Shown piece by piece: positions 35,139 to 44,026 of a stretch of 64,000 bases of DNA. Each line of letters starts with the position of its first letter. Position 1 is the stretch's first letter. A program made the position numbers and the translations under genes. The notes under the pieces were generated by a model. The model did not search any database and was not told where the DNA came from. It saw nothing but the letters and a program-made list of their open reading frames with translations. The DNA is from Haloferax denitrificans ATCC 35960 (GTDB lineage Archaea; Halobacteriota; Halobacteria; Halobacteriales; Haloferacaceae), in contig NZ_AOLP01000005.1 in NCBI RefSeq assembly GCF_000337795.1, positions 1 through 64,000 of the forward strand, read 5' to 3'.

Positions 35139-36286
35139 CGCTCGGCGACCAGCTTTCGGACCGCGTCGAACAGGTGCCGCCGTCGGGCATTCGGAAGTTC
35201 TTCGAACTCGCCGAGGAGGTCGACGACGTCATCTCTCTCGGCGTCGGCGAGCCCGACTTCTCCGCGCCGTGGGCCGCCCGGACCGCCGCCATCGACTCGC
35301 TCGAACGCGGCAAGACCTCCTACACGTCGAACCGCGGGATGCGCGAACTCCGCGAGGCCATCTCGGAGCGCGTCACCCGCTACGGGCAGGAGTACGACCC
35401 CGAAGACGAGATAATCGTCACGACGGGCGCGAGCGAGGCCGTCGACCTCGCGTTCCGGGCGTTCGTCGACCCCGGCGACGTGGTGGCGATTCCCCAGCCG
35501 TCGTACATCTCGTACACGCCGGGGGCCATCTTCGCCGGGGGCGAGCCGCTTCCGGTCCCCACCCGCGCCGAAGACGAGTTCAAACTCACCCCCGAGGCGC
35601 TCGAAGCCGCGGGGGCCGACGAGGCCGACGTGCTGGTGCTCTGCTACCCGAACAACCCGACCGGCGCGGTGATGACCGACGACGAACTCGCCGACGTGGC
35701 CTCGTTCGTCAGGGACCACGACCTCGTCGTGCTCTCCGACGAGATTTATTCGGACCTCCGGTACGAGGACGACCACGCCTCCATCGCCACCCATCCCGGG
35801 ATGCGCGAGCGGACCATCGTGTTCAACGGCTTCTCGAAGGCCTACGCGATGACCGGCCTGCGCCTCGGCTACGCCATGGGGCCGCCGGGGGCCATCGACG
35901 CGATGAACAAGGTCCACCAGTACGCGATGCTGTCGGCGCCCACGACGGCGCAGTACGCGGCGCTCGAAGCCCTGCGCTCTTGCGACGACTCCGTCGAAGA
36001 GATGCGCCGCGAGTACGACCGCCGCCGCCGGTTCGTCCTCGCCCGCTTCGAGGAGATGGGACTCGACTGCTTCGAGGCGAAAGGCGCGTTCTACGTCTTC
36101 CCCGAGGCCCCCGACGGCGACGACGAGGCGTTCGCCGAGGGCCTCCTCGAAGAACAGAACGTCGCGCTCGTCCCCGGAAGCGTCTTCGGCGAGGGCGGCG
36201 CGGGCCACCTCCGCGTCTCCTACGCGACGGGGATGCGCGAACTCCGCGAGGCGATGGACCGCATCGAAGCGTACGTCAGCGACTGA
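35135..36286 (+). CDS. class I/II PLP aminotransferase (aspartate aminotransferase-like)
   Basis: This 383-residue enzyme has SLGVGEPDF near the N-terminus, NNPTGA, SDEIYSDL, and the PLP-Lys motif NGFSKAYAMTGLRLGY. RVSYA near the end holds the substrate carboxylate-binding Arg. It transfers amino groups between amino and oxo acids; substrate range cannot be fixed. It is coupled to the Lrp-type regulator by a 4-bp overlap. Confidence 0.93.
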   Translation: MTLGDQLSDRVEQVPPSGIRKFFELAEEVDDVISLGVGEPDFSAPWAARTAAIDSLERGKTSYTSNRGMRELREAISERVTRYGQEYDPEDEIIVTTGASEAVDLAFRAFVDPGDVVAIPQPSYISYTPGAIFAGGEPLPVPTRAEDEFKLTPEALEAAGADEADVLVLCYPNNPTGAVMTDDELADVASFVRDHDLVVLSDEIYSDLRYEDDHASIATHPGMRERTIVFNGFSKAYAMTGLRLGYAMGPPGAIDAMNKVHQYAMLSAPTTAQYAALEALRSCDDSVEEMRREYDRRRRFVLARFEEMGLDCFEAKGAFYVFPEAPDGDDEAFAEGLLEEQNVALVPGSVFGEGGAGHLRVSYATGMRELREAMDRIEAYVSD

Positions 36287-36381
36287 GCCGACCGGCCGAC
36301 ACCCGCAACCCGATTTTTTCCGAACGAACCCCACCATGAGTATGCGAAGCATTCACACGGATGGGGCGCGTACGTCCAGCG

Positions 36382-36807
36382 ATGTACGACGAAATCCTGC
36401 TCCCCGTCGACGGGAGTCCGGCGGCAGAACAGGCGTTGCCGCACGTGTTCGACCTCGCGGTGCGGTGCGACGCGACGGTTCACGTGTTGTTCGTCGTGAA
36501 CACGACGCGGGACAACGCGGGCATCGTCGGCGGGACGGTCCTCGAAACGCTGGAGCGAGAGGGCAACCGCGTCGTCGACGACCTCGTCGAGCGCGGCGAG
36601 CGCCGCGGTATCGAGACGGTCGGGGCCGTGCGTCGAGGCGCGCCGCACGACGTCATCCTCGACTACGCGACCGAACACGGCGTGGGAGTCATCGCGATGG
36701 CGACTCACGGCCGAACGGGCGTCGAGCGCGTGCTCCTCGGGAGCGTCACCGAGCGCGTCGTCCGCACCGCGTCGGTTCCCGTGTTGACCGTCCGCGCCGC
36801 CGAGTAG
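36382..36807 (+). CDS. UspA-type universal stress protein
   Basis: This 141-residue protein (MYDEILLPVDGSPAAEQAL) has the ATP-binding signature GRTGVERVLLGSVTERV, matching G-2x-G-9x-G(S/T). Such proteins act in stress tolerance as nucleotide-binding dimers. A 7-codon upstream extension exists, but the chosen ATG gives the usual start. Confidence 0.93.
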   Translation: MYDEILLPVDGSPAAEQALPHVFDLAVRCDATVHVLFVVNTTRDNAGIVGGTVLETLEREGNRVVDDLVERGERRGIETVGAVRRGAPHDVILDYATEHGVGVIAMATHGRTGVERVLLGSVTERVVRTASVPVLTVRAAE

Positions 36808-36834
36808 GCGGTCCGAATCGGGTACGACGGCTCT

Positions 36835-36870
36835 ACCGGGCGGACCGGGCGGACCGGGCGAACCGGGCGA
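36835..36870. repeat. four tandem copies of a 9-bp repeat after uspA-like gene
   Basis: Four copies of ACCGGGCGR follow each other with no gap (36835-36843, 36844-36852, 36853-36861, 36862-36870), about 28 bp after the stop codon. No inverted symmetry to suggest a terminator. It is a microsatellite-like slippage product between genes. Confidence 0.85.
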
Positions 36871-36956
36871 ACTGACCGTTGACACCGCCGACTGGAGAAG
36901 TGTGTCATCGATTGTCATATACGGCGGTACATTTCGGGAGAACAACACGCAAAGTC

Positions 36957-36967
36957 TTATTAAATAT
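36957..36967 (+). promoter_or_regulatory. TATA box for the RecA-like gene of the CHAT locus
   Basis: TTATTAAATAT stands out in local GC-rich sequence and is centred about 26 nt before ATG 36988. It implies a leaderless transcript beginning the CHAT locus. Confidence 0.6.
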
Positions 36968-36987
36968 CGTTTCGTCGTGCAAAACGA

Positions 36988-37704
36988 ATGGTTTCGGGAG
37001 GTGACGCGGACACCGCCGTAACAGATGACACGTCCACGTTCCAACTCGGGTTGGACGACCTCAAACGACGAGGGAGCGCGCTCCTCGTCGTCGGGTCGGT
37101 TCCGACCGAGCTCTACTCGCGGGCGTCCAAGCAGATGCTCGGTGCTCCCGACGAGCCGCGGCGGCGTCTTTTGGTTCTCAACGACTCGACGCCGCTCGAC
37201 GACCGGCTCGACGTCGACATCCAACGCACCACGGAGTGGACGCGCGTTGTTCGGTACGGGTCGCTCGAACGGAGCGCGGCGGCATCGCCGTCACCGTCGA
37301 CCGCCGTGCCGAGTGCGGTCGACGCCTGCGAGCGCCGGGTCGGCGGCGGTCTCGGCCAGCTCGGCGCGGCACTCGCCAACGACGTGACCGAGTTCGACAC
37401 GCTCGCCGGCGGGCTCTCCCCGGCCGAACTCCGGGTCGCGTTCGACTGTCTCCCGTCGCTCCTCTCGCGGTACGACCGAGACCACGTGTTTCGGTTCCTC
37501 CACGTCATGACCACCCACATCCGCTCGCGAAACGGGATGGTCCACGTCTGGTCCCCCGGTGAGCGCGAAGGCGAGGTCAACCGACTGTTCGAGCCGCTTT
37601 TCGACGCCGTCGTCGAACTCGACGTCGAGGGTTCCGAGGCCCGTCAACGCTGGCATCTCCGGCAGAAGGACGTCTCGTCCGGCTGGTTCCCGTTGGAGTC
37701 GTGA
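36988..37704 (+). CDS. RecA/KaiC-like-fold protein without visible Walker A, CHAT locus
   Basis: This 238-residue protein (MVSGGDADTAVTDDTSTFQL) has an early strand ALLVVGSVPTELYSRASKQM where RecA/KaiC-type ATPases carry the P-loop, but no GxxxxGK[ST] is present. Later blocks (AFDCLPSLLSRYDRDHVFRF, HIRSRNGMVHVW) fit the rest of that fold. I recall related haloarchaeal proteins as DUF7504; this was not checked. It may be a scaffold or a pseudo-ATPase. It lies 50 bp upstream of the CHAT-type gene on the same strand. Confidence 0.75.
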   Translation: MVSGGDADTAVTDDTSTFQLGLDDLKRRGSALLVVGSVPTELYSRASKQMLGAPDEPRRRLLVLNDSTPLDDRLDVDIQRTTEWTRVVRYGSLERSAAASPSPSTAVPSAVDACERRVGGGLGQLGAALANDVTEFDTLAGGLSPAELRVAFDCLPSLLSRYDRDHVFRFLHVMTTHIRSRNGMVHVWSPGEREGEVNRLFEPLFDAVVELDVEGSEARQRWHLRQKDVSSGWFPLES

Positions 37705-37754
37705 ACTTCTCACGACCAGTACGTTTTTCACCTTAATCGTGTCACGTAGACACA

Positions 37755-39869
37755 ATGGAACCGACCGGGGAGGGCGAGCGGGCCGACACGTCTTCAACGC
37801 TGGAAGTCGGCTTTTCGCTCCCTTCAGACGGGGCGGGGTTAGTCGTTCGGGACAACGTCGAACGCCACCAGTTCGTGCTCCGAACGCCGTCACCGGTCGA
37901 CCCGGAACCGACAGATAGCAGTCGGTTCTCGCTTCCGACGGACGCCGCGGTTCGCATCGAGACCGGCCGCATCGGGCTGGCGGCGAACACGGTCGTCTGC
38001 GTCCGCGACGAGGCGGGGTCGATGCTCGCACAGGTCGACCAACAGGGGCGCGAGGAACTCGGGGCGGGGACCTACAGCATCGAACTCTTCGGCGCGGTCA
38101 AGACGTATCTCCGGGCCGACGGGCCGCTGACCGTCGACGCGCAACCGCTCGAAACAGTGCTCTCCTTCGAGGAGCCCCAGACGGTGTCCGTCGGCGCGCG
38201 GTCGTCCCACGAGAGTCCCGCGACGACGATTACGACGACCGACGACCCCCTCGACGTGATGGCGGCCGTCTCGGCGTTCAGCTCCGCGCTCAAGACCACG
38301 AGCGTCGAGCGGTCGTACCCGACGCTCCGGGGACACCCGCCGCTTCTCGAACTGGGCGACGAACTCGACGTCCCCGATGCTCTCGACGTCCCCGAGACCG
38401 GCGTCCGAATCGAACTCCCGCCGACGCTGAGCCACGTCTTCGTGGCGACGCCACTGGCGTACTACCTCGGCGCGCGGGTCGTCCCCGGCGACTCGCCCCG
38501 ACTCGTCGCGGAAGGCGGGTTCGTCCACGACTTCGACGGCCCCCACGGCTTCGAGGAGGCGGTCGAACGCGCGCTCAAGCGGACGTTCTTCCTCGACTGC
38601 GTCGTCCGAACGGAGGGTATCTACGACGTGCCGCTCCACGAGCGCCAGACCGTCGAGTCGCGGACGGATATCGACGTCGAGGGGTTGTACGACGCGTCGC
38701 TCGGCGAACGGCTCTCGGCGTACTTCGAGATACCGTACGAGGATATCGCCGACCTGCTCCCGGAGTGGAAGCTGACGACGCACGTCGCGCCGCGGGCCGA
38801 CAACATCGAGCTTCTCCCCTTCGTCACGAACGACCTCGCGGTCGTCCGGACGCCGTCGGGGACCGAAGTCCCCCACTCGGAGGTGCAGGCGGCGGTCGTC
38901 GACGACTTCCTCCGGGACGACGCCGACGCCGGCACCGTCAGGAGCGCGGGCACGACGACGCCGAGCGAGACGTACGTCAAGCCCAGTTCGACCGACTCGG
39001 TCGAGCAGGCGTGGATTAGCGACGGAACGCCCGTCGGCGCGAGCAAGACCACGCCCGCCGCCTACCGGAACCGCCTCCAGCGGGAGCCGACGCAGGGCGA
39101 CATCGGCATCACGGTCGTCTGTAACGACCCCGAGATGCTCGCCGAGACGGACATCGTCGACGAGGTGTACGGCTCGCGCGACGGGCTCTCGTTCGACGTC
39201 GACGCTCACTACGACCTCAGCAGGGCGGAGCTTCGGGCGACGCTCGCGGAGCCGACCGACTTCCTCCATTACATCGGCCACATCGACGACGACGGCTTCC
39301 AGTGTCGCGACGGCAAGGTCGACGCGGAGACGCTCGACACCGTCGGAACGGGGGCGTTCTTCCTCAACGCGTGTCAGTCGTACGACCAGGGGTTGGCGCT
39401 CGTCGAAGCCGGCGCAATCGGCGGCATCGTCACGTTCAGCGAGGTCATCAACAGTCAGGCGGTCGGCGTGGGACGCACGCTGGCCCGACTCCTCAACGGG
39501 GGGTTCCCGCTACAGGCGTCGCTTGAGGTGGTCCGAATCGACAGCGACGTGGCACACCAGTACGGCGTCGTCGGGGACGGGAGTCTCTCTGTGGTACAGT
39601 CTGAGAGCGGAGTCGCGGTCTACTGCGAAGTATTTGATAAATCGGGCGGCCAGTTCGAAGTGTCGTATCACGCATTCAATACTTCGAGGGCGGGAATCGG
39701 GTCGCTGATTAGGCCCGCCCTCACCGACAGTATGCCGTATTATCTCTCTTCTTCCGGCGTCTCGAATACAGATTTGACTGAGGACGAGCTCAGGGACTTC
39801 CTCTCGCTAGAACAAATTCCGGTTATCTACGACGATGCCGTCTACTGGGACCGCGAGTTCCTCTCGTGA
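37755..39869 (+). CDS. CHAT-domain (caspase-like) protein
   Basis: This 704-residue cytosolic protein has about 450 residues of N-terminal, largely beta-rich sequence without recognised domains. The C-terminal region carries the CHAT dyad: His in DFLHYIGHIDDDGF (H509) and Cys in GAFFLNACQSYDQG (C540), then GGIVTFSEVINSQAVGVGRT. CHAT proteins are clan CD peptidases related to caspases and separase. No TPR repeats are seen, so the N-terminal part is unlike the TPR-CHAT proteases of type III CRISPR systems. A 46-aa membrane-peptide gene ends at the very next base on the other strand. The substrate is unknown. Confidence 0.8.
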   Translation: MEPTGEGERADTSSTLEVGFSLPSDGAGLVVRDNVERHQFVLRTPSPVDPEPTDSSRFSLPTDAAVRIETGRIGLAANTVVCVRDEAGSMLAQVDQQGREELGAGTYSIELFGAVKTYLRADGPLTVDAQPLETVLSFEEPQTVSVGARSSHESPATTITTTDDPLDVMAAVSAFSSALKTTSVERSYPTLRGHPPLLELGDELDVPDALDVPETGVRIELPPTLSHVFVATPLAYYLGARVVPGDSPRLVAEGGFVHDFDGPHGFEEAVERALKRTFFLDCVVRTEGIYDVPLHERQTVESRTDIDVEGLYDASLGERLSAYFEIPYEDIADLLPEWKLTTHVAPRADNIELLPFVTNDLAVVRTPSGTEVPHSEVQAAVVDDFLRDDADAGTVRSAGTTTPSETYVKPSSTDSVEQAWISDGTPVGASKTTPAAYRNRLQREPTQGDIGITVVCNDPEMLAETDIVDEVYGSRDGLSFDVDAHYDLSRAELRATLAEPTDFLHYIGHIDDDGFQCRDGKVDAETLDTVGTGAFFLNACQSYDQGLALVEAGAIGGIVTFSEVINSQAVGVGRTLARLLNGGFPLQASLEVVRIDSDVAHQYGVVGDGSLSVVQSESGVAVYCEVFDKSGGQFEVSYHAFNTSRAGIGSLIRPALTDSMPYYLSSSGVSNTDLTEDELRDFLSLEQIPVIYDDAVYWDREFLS

Positions 39870-40010
39870 TTACGGCCCGTAGATGACGCTGGTGTTTCCG
39901 GCCGCCACGCTCCCGGCCTGTGAGAGCAGGAGCGTGAGCGTGAACAGGACGCCCATCATGCGGGGATTCTGACGCAGGTACGCGAGCATCTGGTTGCTGT
40001 CGTCGGACAT
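39870..40010 (-). CDS. 46-aa single-helix membrane peptide abutting the CHAT gene
   Basis: This frame encodes 46 residues, starting MSDDSNQMLAYLRQNPRM and ending NTSVIYGP. One hydrophobic helix spans about residues 19-38. The stop (TAA) is directly adjacent to the CHAT stop: the two genes meet at 39869/39870 with no spacer. A minus-strand TATA element at 40037-40047 is about 30 nt upstream, which supports a leaderless gene. Many haloarchaea have similar peptides; I recall a family called DUF7503, unchecked. Function unknown. Confidence 0.75.
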   Translation of the reverse strand: MSDDSNQMLAYLRQNPRMMGVLFTLTLLLSQAGSVAAGNTSVIYGP

Positions 40011-40036
40011 GTGCACTTACCCCAAGGGCCGAGCCC

Positions 40037-40047
40037 AAAATATAATT
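40037..40047 (-). promoter_or_regulatory. TATA box of the 46-aa membrane peptide gene
   Basis: On the minus strand the sequence reads AATTATATTTT, in an AT-rich patch. It is centred about 30 nt before the ATG at 40010, as expected for a leaderless transcript. Confidence 0.6.
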
Positions 40048-40246
40048 TTTCGTGTAAATCTGATATGAAATTAAATGAATTAAGTGACAGGGCCCCGCAA
40101 GTAATCGTCAGTCAGACGAACGGTACCCGTGGGAGTGCGAAACCGGCCTTGCAGATGCGAGAACGACCCGTCAGAGACGAGAACTATCCGCTACGACGAA
40201 CACGGAGAACAGAGAAAACGGTTGGCGTCCGAAACGTGTGGGTCGT

Positions 40247-40837
40247 TCAGGAGTTGTCGATATCGGCTTCGCCGCCGATGTCCCGGTACACCGCGGAGAT
40301 TCCTTCGGTCTCGTCGAGCCGGCCGAGCGTCTCGTCGAGCTCGCGCCGGAGCTCGGTCAGGCGGGCGGTGAGCCGCTGGTACTCCTCGTTTTCTTCGAGC
40401 GCCGCCTCGTCCTTTTCGGACTCCAACAGCGCCTTCTTCGATGCGAGGGAAAACAGGTCCTGGATACCCACGTCGTAGGCGTTTCGCAGGATGAGGTTAG
40501 AGACCGTCTCGGTCAGCGCTTCGCGCGAGACGGGCTTGACGAGGTAGTCGTCGAAGCCCATCGCGATGATGTCGAAGTCGGGTTCGACCGCGGTCACCAT
40601 CGCGACGCGGCACTCGAAGCCACGGTCCCGAATCTCCGAGAGCGCCTCGTCGCCCGAGAGGTCGGGCATTCGACGGTCGAGGAGAACAACGTCAACCTCG
40701 TCGTCGAGCTTATCGAGCGCCTCGCGGCCGCCGTAGGCGACACGAACGCTGTAGTCGTTCCTAAGCCAGGTTGCGTACAGGTCGGCGAGGTCAGGCTCAT
40801 CTTCAACGATGAGCACCAGTGGCTGTTCTGCGCTCAT
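40247..40837 (-). CDS. HalX-domain response regulator
   Basis: This 196-residue protein has a receiver domain with VEDEPD, the phospho-acceptor VVLLDRRMPD (D54) and Lys in DYLVKPVSREAL. A C-terminal HalX-type region follows: KKALLESEKDEAAL... then an alpha-helical segment ending GLLDETEGISAVYRD-like sequence. It has no HTH, as is normal for HalX proteins. No histidine kinase is encoded nearby. It may act with the CHAT locus genes next door, but the 236-bp gap leaves this open. Confidence 0.92.
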   Translation of the reverse strand: MSAEQPLVLIVEDEPDLADLYATWLRNDYSVRVAYGGREALDKLDDEVDVVLLDRRMPDLSGDEALSEIRDRGFECRVAMVTAVEPDFDIIAMGFDDYLVKPVSREALTETVSNLILRNAYDVGIQDLFSLASKKALLESEKDEAALEENEEYQRLTARLTELRRELDETLGRLDETEGISAVYRDIGGEADIDNS

Positions 40838-40990
40838 TGGTATTGTAGTGGTGTTCCGGGGACGCTCACGAAACTCAATGTCGTGCAGTGGTATATCAAA
40901 ATACCTCTTGTCTAACGCCGTCCGAAACCGCGCTTGTGGGCACTAATTACCCCCCGGAGTTGTTATACATTCCGGCGAACCGGACAGATG

Positions 40991-42079
40991 CTACCCGTCA
41001 GTCGTCCCCGAAATCGACTCGATAGTGATGCGGTTCGCCTCGACGTCTTCCAACACCGCACCCCACCCGCCGACGGTGTAGGTCTCGCCGTCGGCCTCGA
41101 CGGTCAGACAGACCTGTCCCGCGAGTTCGGAAAACGACAGCGTGTCCGTCGGCGTCGAAACGGCCGTGTAGTACACGTCGGTCACCTCACCGGTGAACTC
41201 GATGGGGTCTCGACCGTCGGTCTCGTAGCCCTTGATGTGCGCGACGATTCGGTTCCCGTCGCGGACGAGCGGCTCCGCGTCCTGAACGAAGTGTCTGATA
41301 TCGGAGTACACGATCGGCGGTTCGCCGGTCTGGGCGTCGTAGACGACGTCCCAGACCTCCCACAGCGCCGTCTGGAAGTACCAGTGGAAGACGTACGTGA
41401 GCGTGTAGTCGTCGACGAGGACGCCGTACTGGTTCACCGAGTTGTCGTGCGGCGCGAAACACGCGCCCGTCCGGTCGACGATGGCGACGAACGGCGTCGG
41501 CAGTGTCCGGTGTCTGACTTCCGTGGCGACCCCGCGGTACTCCCGCTGTGCGAGCGCTTCGAGGTCGTCGGTCCGCTCGGGGTGGAGCACGACCTTCACC
41601 AGCGCGCCGTTCTCGTACGCCTCCGAGAGCGCCGGCTTGAGCTCGTCGAACTGCTCGGGGGTGACGGACAGTTGGACCTCGCCGTCCGCCTCCCGAATCA
41701 TCTCTTCGGCCCGACTGAACACCGTCTCGAAGCGTTTGACGATGCTCAGCATGTGCCGGTCGACCGCGGGCTGTTGCCAGCGAGCCTCGATTTCCTCCGC
41801 CGCCTCGTCCAGTTGGACGGCGCGGCTCTTGAGGTCCTCCATCACCGATTTCGGGTCGCACGCCCGCGCGTGGAGACTGTCCTGCTCGTAGGTCTCGATG
41901 TAGCCCTTCGATTCGAGGTCGCGGAGAACATCGTAGATGCGGGCGGTCGGTACGGCGCAGGCGTCGGCGAGCTCGGTCGCACTCGCCGCTCCGAGTTGGA
42001 GGAGCGCGACGTACGCCTCTGCCTGATACTGTGACAACCCGGCGTTCCGAAGTGCGGTGCGTAGCTCCGCGGTATCCAT
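40991..42079 (-). CDS. TrmB-family transcriptional regulator
   Basis: This 362-residue protein (MDTAELRTALRNAGLSQYQA) has an N-terminal winged helix (ASATELADACAVPTARIYDVL) and a C-terminal TrmB sugar-binding-like region. Members respond to sugars and control metabolism. The ATG at 42079 is preferred over the in-frame ATG at 42103. A minus-strand AT-rich TAATTAAT near 42112 is too close to 42103 but well placed for 42079. Confidence 0.92.
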   Translation of the reverse strand: MDTAELRTALRNAGLSQYQAEAYVALLQLGAASATELADACAVPTARIYDVLRDLESKGYIETYEQDSLHARACDPKSVMEDLKSRAVQLDEAAEEIEARWQQPAVDRHMLSIVKRFETVFSRAEEMIREADGEVQLSVTPEQFDELKPALSEAYENGALVKVVLHPERTDDLEALAQREYRGVATEVRHRTLPTPFVAIVDRTGACFAPHDNSVNQYGVLVDDYTLTYVFHWYFQTALWEVWDVVYDAQTGEPPIVYSDIRHFVQDAEPLVRDGNRIVAHIKGYETDGRDPIEFTGEVTDVYYTAVSTPTDTLSFSELAGQVCLTVEADGETYTVGGWGAVLEDVEANRITIESISGTTDG

Positions 42080-42253
42080 CGCTTGTGGATGGACGATGTA
42101 CATCCCTATTAATTATCGCATGTCCTCGTCTCGCGGCCGTTCGGGAGTCACGCCGGGGGCGACGAACTCGAGCGGACCGGACACGGGAGAGACGGGGAAA
42201 TCGGAAACGGAGGAACCGAGAGACGAGAGAAACGGCGGAGTCGCGAGAACGCG

Positions 42254-43750
42254 TTACTCGCTCGGGCTGTAGTTCGGCGCTTCGTCGGTAATCATCACGT
42301 CGTGGGGGTGGCCTTCGGTCTGGCCGGCAGACGAGACGCGGACGAAGCGAGCGCGCTCTTTGACCTCGGAGATAGTCTCCGCGCCGACGTAGCCCATCCC
42401 GGACTGCATGCCGCCGACGAGCTGGTGGAGTTCGGACGCGAGCGAGCCCTTGTACGGCGTCGCGGCCTCGACGCCCTCGGGGACGTACTCCTCGTCTTCG
42501 TTGTCCTCTTTGAGGTAGCGGTCGGCACCGCCGGACTGCATCGCGCCGACGGAGCCCATGCCGCGGTACTGCTTGTACTTCTTGCCGTTCATCGTGATGA
42601 CGCGGCCGGGTGCCTCGTCGGTGCCGGCGAAGTAGGAGCCGAGCATGACGGCGTCGGCACCGGCGGCGACCGCCTTGATGGCGTCGCCGGAGTAGCGGAT
42701 GCCGCCGTCGGCGATGACGGGGATGTCGTAGTCGGCGGCGACGTCGGCGACTTCCGCGACGGCCGAAATCTGGGGCATACCGGAGCCGGAGACGACGCGG
42801 GTCGTACAGATGGAACCGGGGCCGATGCCGACCTTGATGCCGTCCGCGAAGTCGACGAGTTCGGACGCGGCCTCGCGCGTGCCGACGTTCCCGACGACCA
42901 CGTCCGCTTCCACGGACTCCTTGATTTCGCGGGCGGTGTCGATGACGTTGAGGTTGTGCGCGTGGGCGCAGTCGATGAAGATGACGTCGACGCCGGCGTC
43001 GTCGGCCATCTGCGCGCGCTCGTCGTCGAACGGGCCGACGGCGACGCCGCAGACGAGGCGGCCGTCGTCGTCGCGGGCGGCGTTCTCGTACTCGCGGCGC
43101 TGGAGAATACCCTGCATCGTGACGAGGCCGACGAGGTGGCTCTCGTCGTCGATGATGGGGACGCGCTCTATCTTGTGGTCGTACATGAGTTCGAGCGCGT
43201 CGCGGGCGGTCACGTCGCGCTCGGCCGTGATGACCTCGTCCGTCATGGCCTCGACGACCTCGTCGGACTCGCCGACCTCGAGGTACGGGCGGATGTCCGT
43301 GCCGGAGATGATGCCGAGGACCACGTCGTCGTCGTCGACGACGGGCGCGCCGGAGACGCCGGCGCGCTCCATCATCTCGTCGACCTCGCTTATCGTCTGG
43401 CCGGGGTTGGCCGTGACCACGTCTTCGCGGCGGATGACGAGTTCGTCGGCGCGCTTGACGCGCTCGATTTCGCGGACCATCTGCTCGGCGTTCATGTTGC
43501 GGTGGAGCACGCCGAGGCCGCCCTCGCGGGCCATCCCGATAGCCATCCCGCTTTCGGTGACGGTGTCCATCGCCGCCGAGAGGATGGGAATGTTGAGTTC
43601 GACGTTCTTCGAGACGCGCGTCGACACGTCGGCGTCGTCGGGTTCGACGCGACTCTCCATCGGGCGGAGCAGTACGTCGTCGAATGTGAGGGATTCGGGT
43701 ACCCGTAGCTTCTCGGTGAAGGGTTCTCGGTCAGGAACGTCGTTCGCCAT
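42254..43750 (-). CDS. guaB: inosine-5'-monophosphate dehydrogenase
   Basis: This 498-residue enzyme has two CBS domains inserted in the barrel. The catalytic loop GIGPGSICTTRVVSG holds the active Cys and the flap region MGSVGAMQSGGADRY follows. It oxidises IMP to XMP with NAD, the committed GMP step. The start MANDVPDREPFTEKLRV at 43750 fits haloarchaeal GuaB; the frame upstream to 43816 is not conserved in character. Confidence 0.97.
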   Translation of the reverse strand: MANDVPDREPFTEKLRVPESLTFDDVLLRPMESRVEPDDADVSTRVSKNVELNIPILSAAMDTVTESGMAIGMAREGGLGVLHRNMNAEQMVREIERVKRADELVIRREDVVTANPGQTISEVDEMMERAGVSGAPVVDDDDVVLGIISGTDIRPYLEVGESDEVVEAMTDEVITAERDVTARDALELMYDHKIERVPIIDDESHLVGLVTMQGILQRREYENAARDDDGRLVCGVAVGPFDDERAQMADDAGVDVIFIDCAHAHNLNVIDTAREIKESVEADVVVGNVGTREAASELVDFADGIKVGIGPGSICTTRVVSGSGMPQISAVAEVADVAADYDIPVIADGGIRYSGDAIKAVAAGADAVMLGSYFAGTDEAPGRVITMNGKKYKQYRGMGSVGAMQSGGADRYLKEDNEDEEYVPEGVEAATPYKGSLASELHQLVGGMQSGMGYVGAETISEVKERARFVRVSSAGQTEGHPHDVMITDEAPNYSPSE

Positions 43751-44001
43751 ATCAAGCGTGGTTGCGGCGACGACAAAAGGGTTGCGAGACAGCACGGGCG
43801 TGTCGATGTATCGCAAACCACGTCAACGATATGTACACGTGTGTGCTTACGCGGACGCCTCGCGCACACCTACACGACCGCCCCTCTCTCGGCGGGCGGG
43901 GCGCAATCGGACGACGTGGTCGTCGCCGCATCGGGGGATTCCCTCGACACGACTGTCGAGACACTCGTCCCCTCGTCACGGTATACCGAATGACAAGACT
44001 G

Positions 44002-44026
44002 TCGTGAATAATCGCCATATTCACGA
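44002..44026. promoter_or_regulatory. perfect 9-bp inverted repeat, probable regulator site
   Basis: Arms TCGTGAATA (44002-44010) and TATTCACGA (44018-44026) are separated by 7 bp. The AT-rich symmetrical form suits an operator for a dimeric regulator better than an RNA terminator, since no T tract follows. Confidence 0.5.

Noticed and set aside
36835-36870. 9-bp tandem repeat as a CRISPR-like array or terminator
   Set aside because: The unit is too short, has no spacers and no dyad symmetry.
37755-39869. The CHAT protein as a type III CRISPR-linked TPR-CHAT protease
   Set aside because: No TPR repeats, no Cas genes and no CRISPR array occur in the window.
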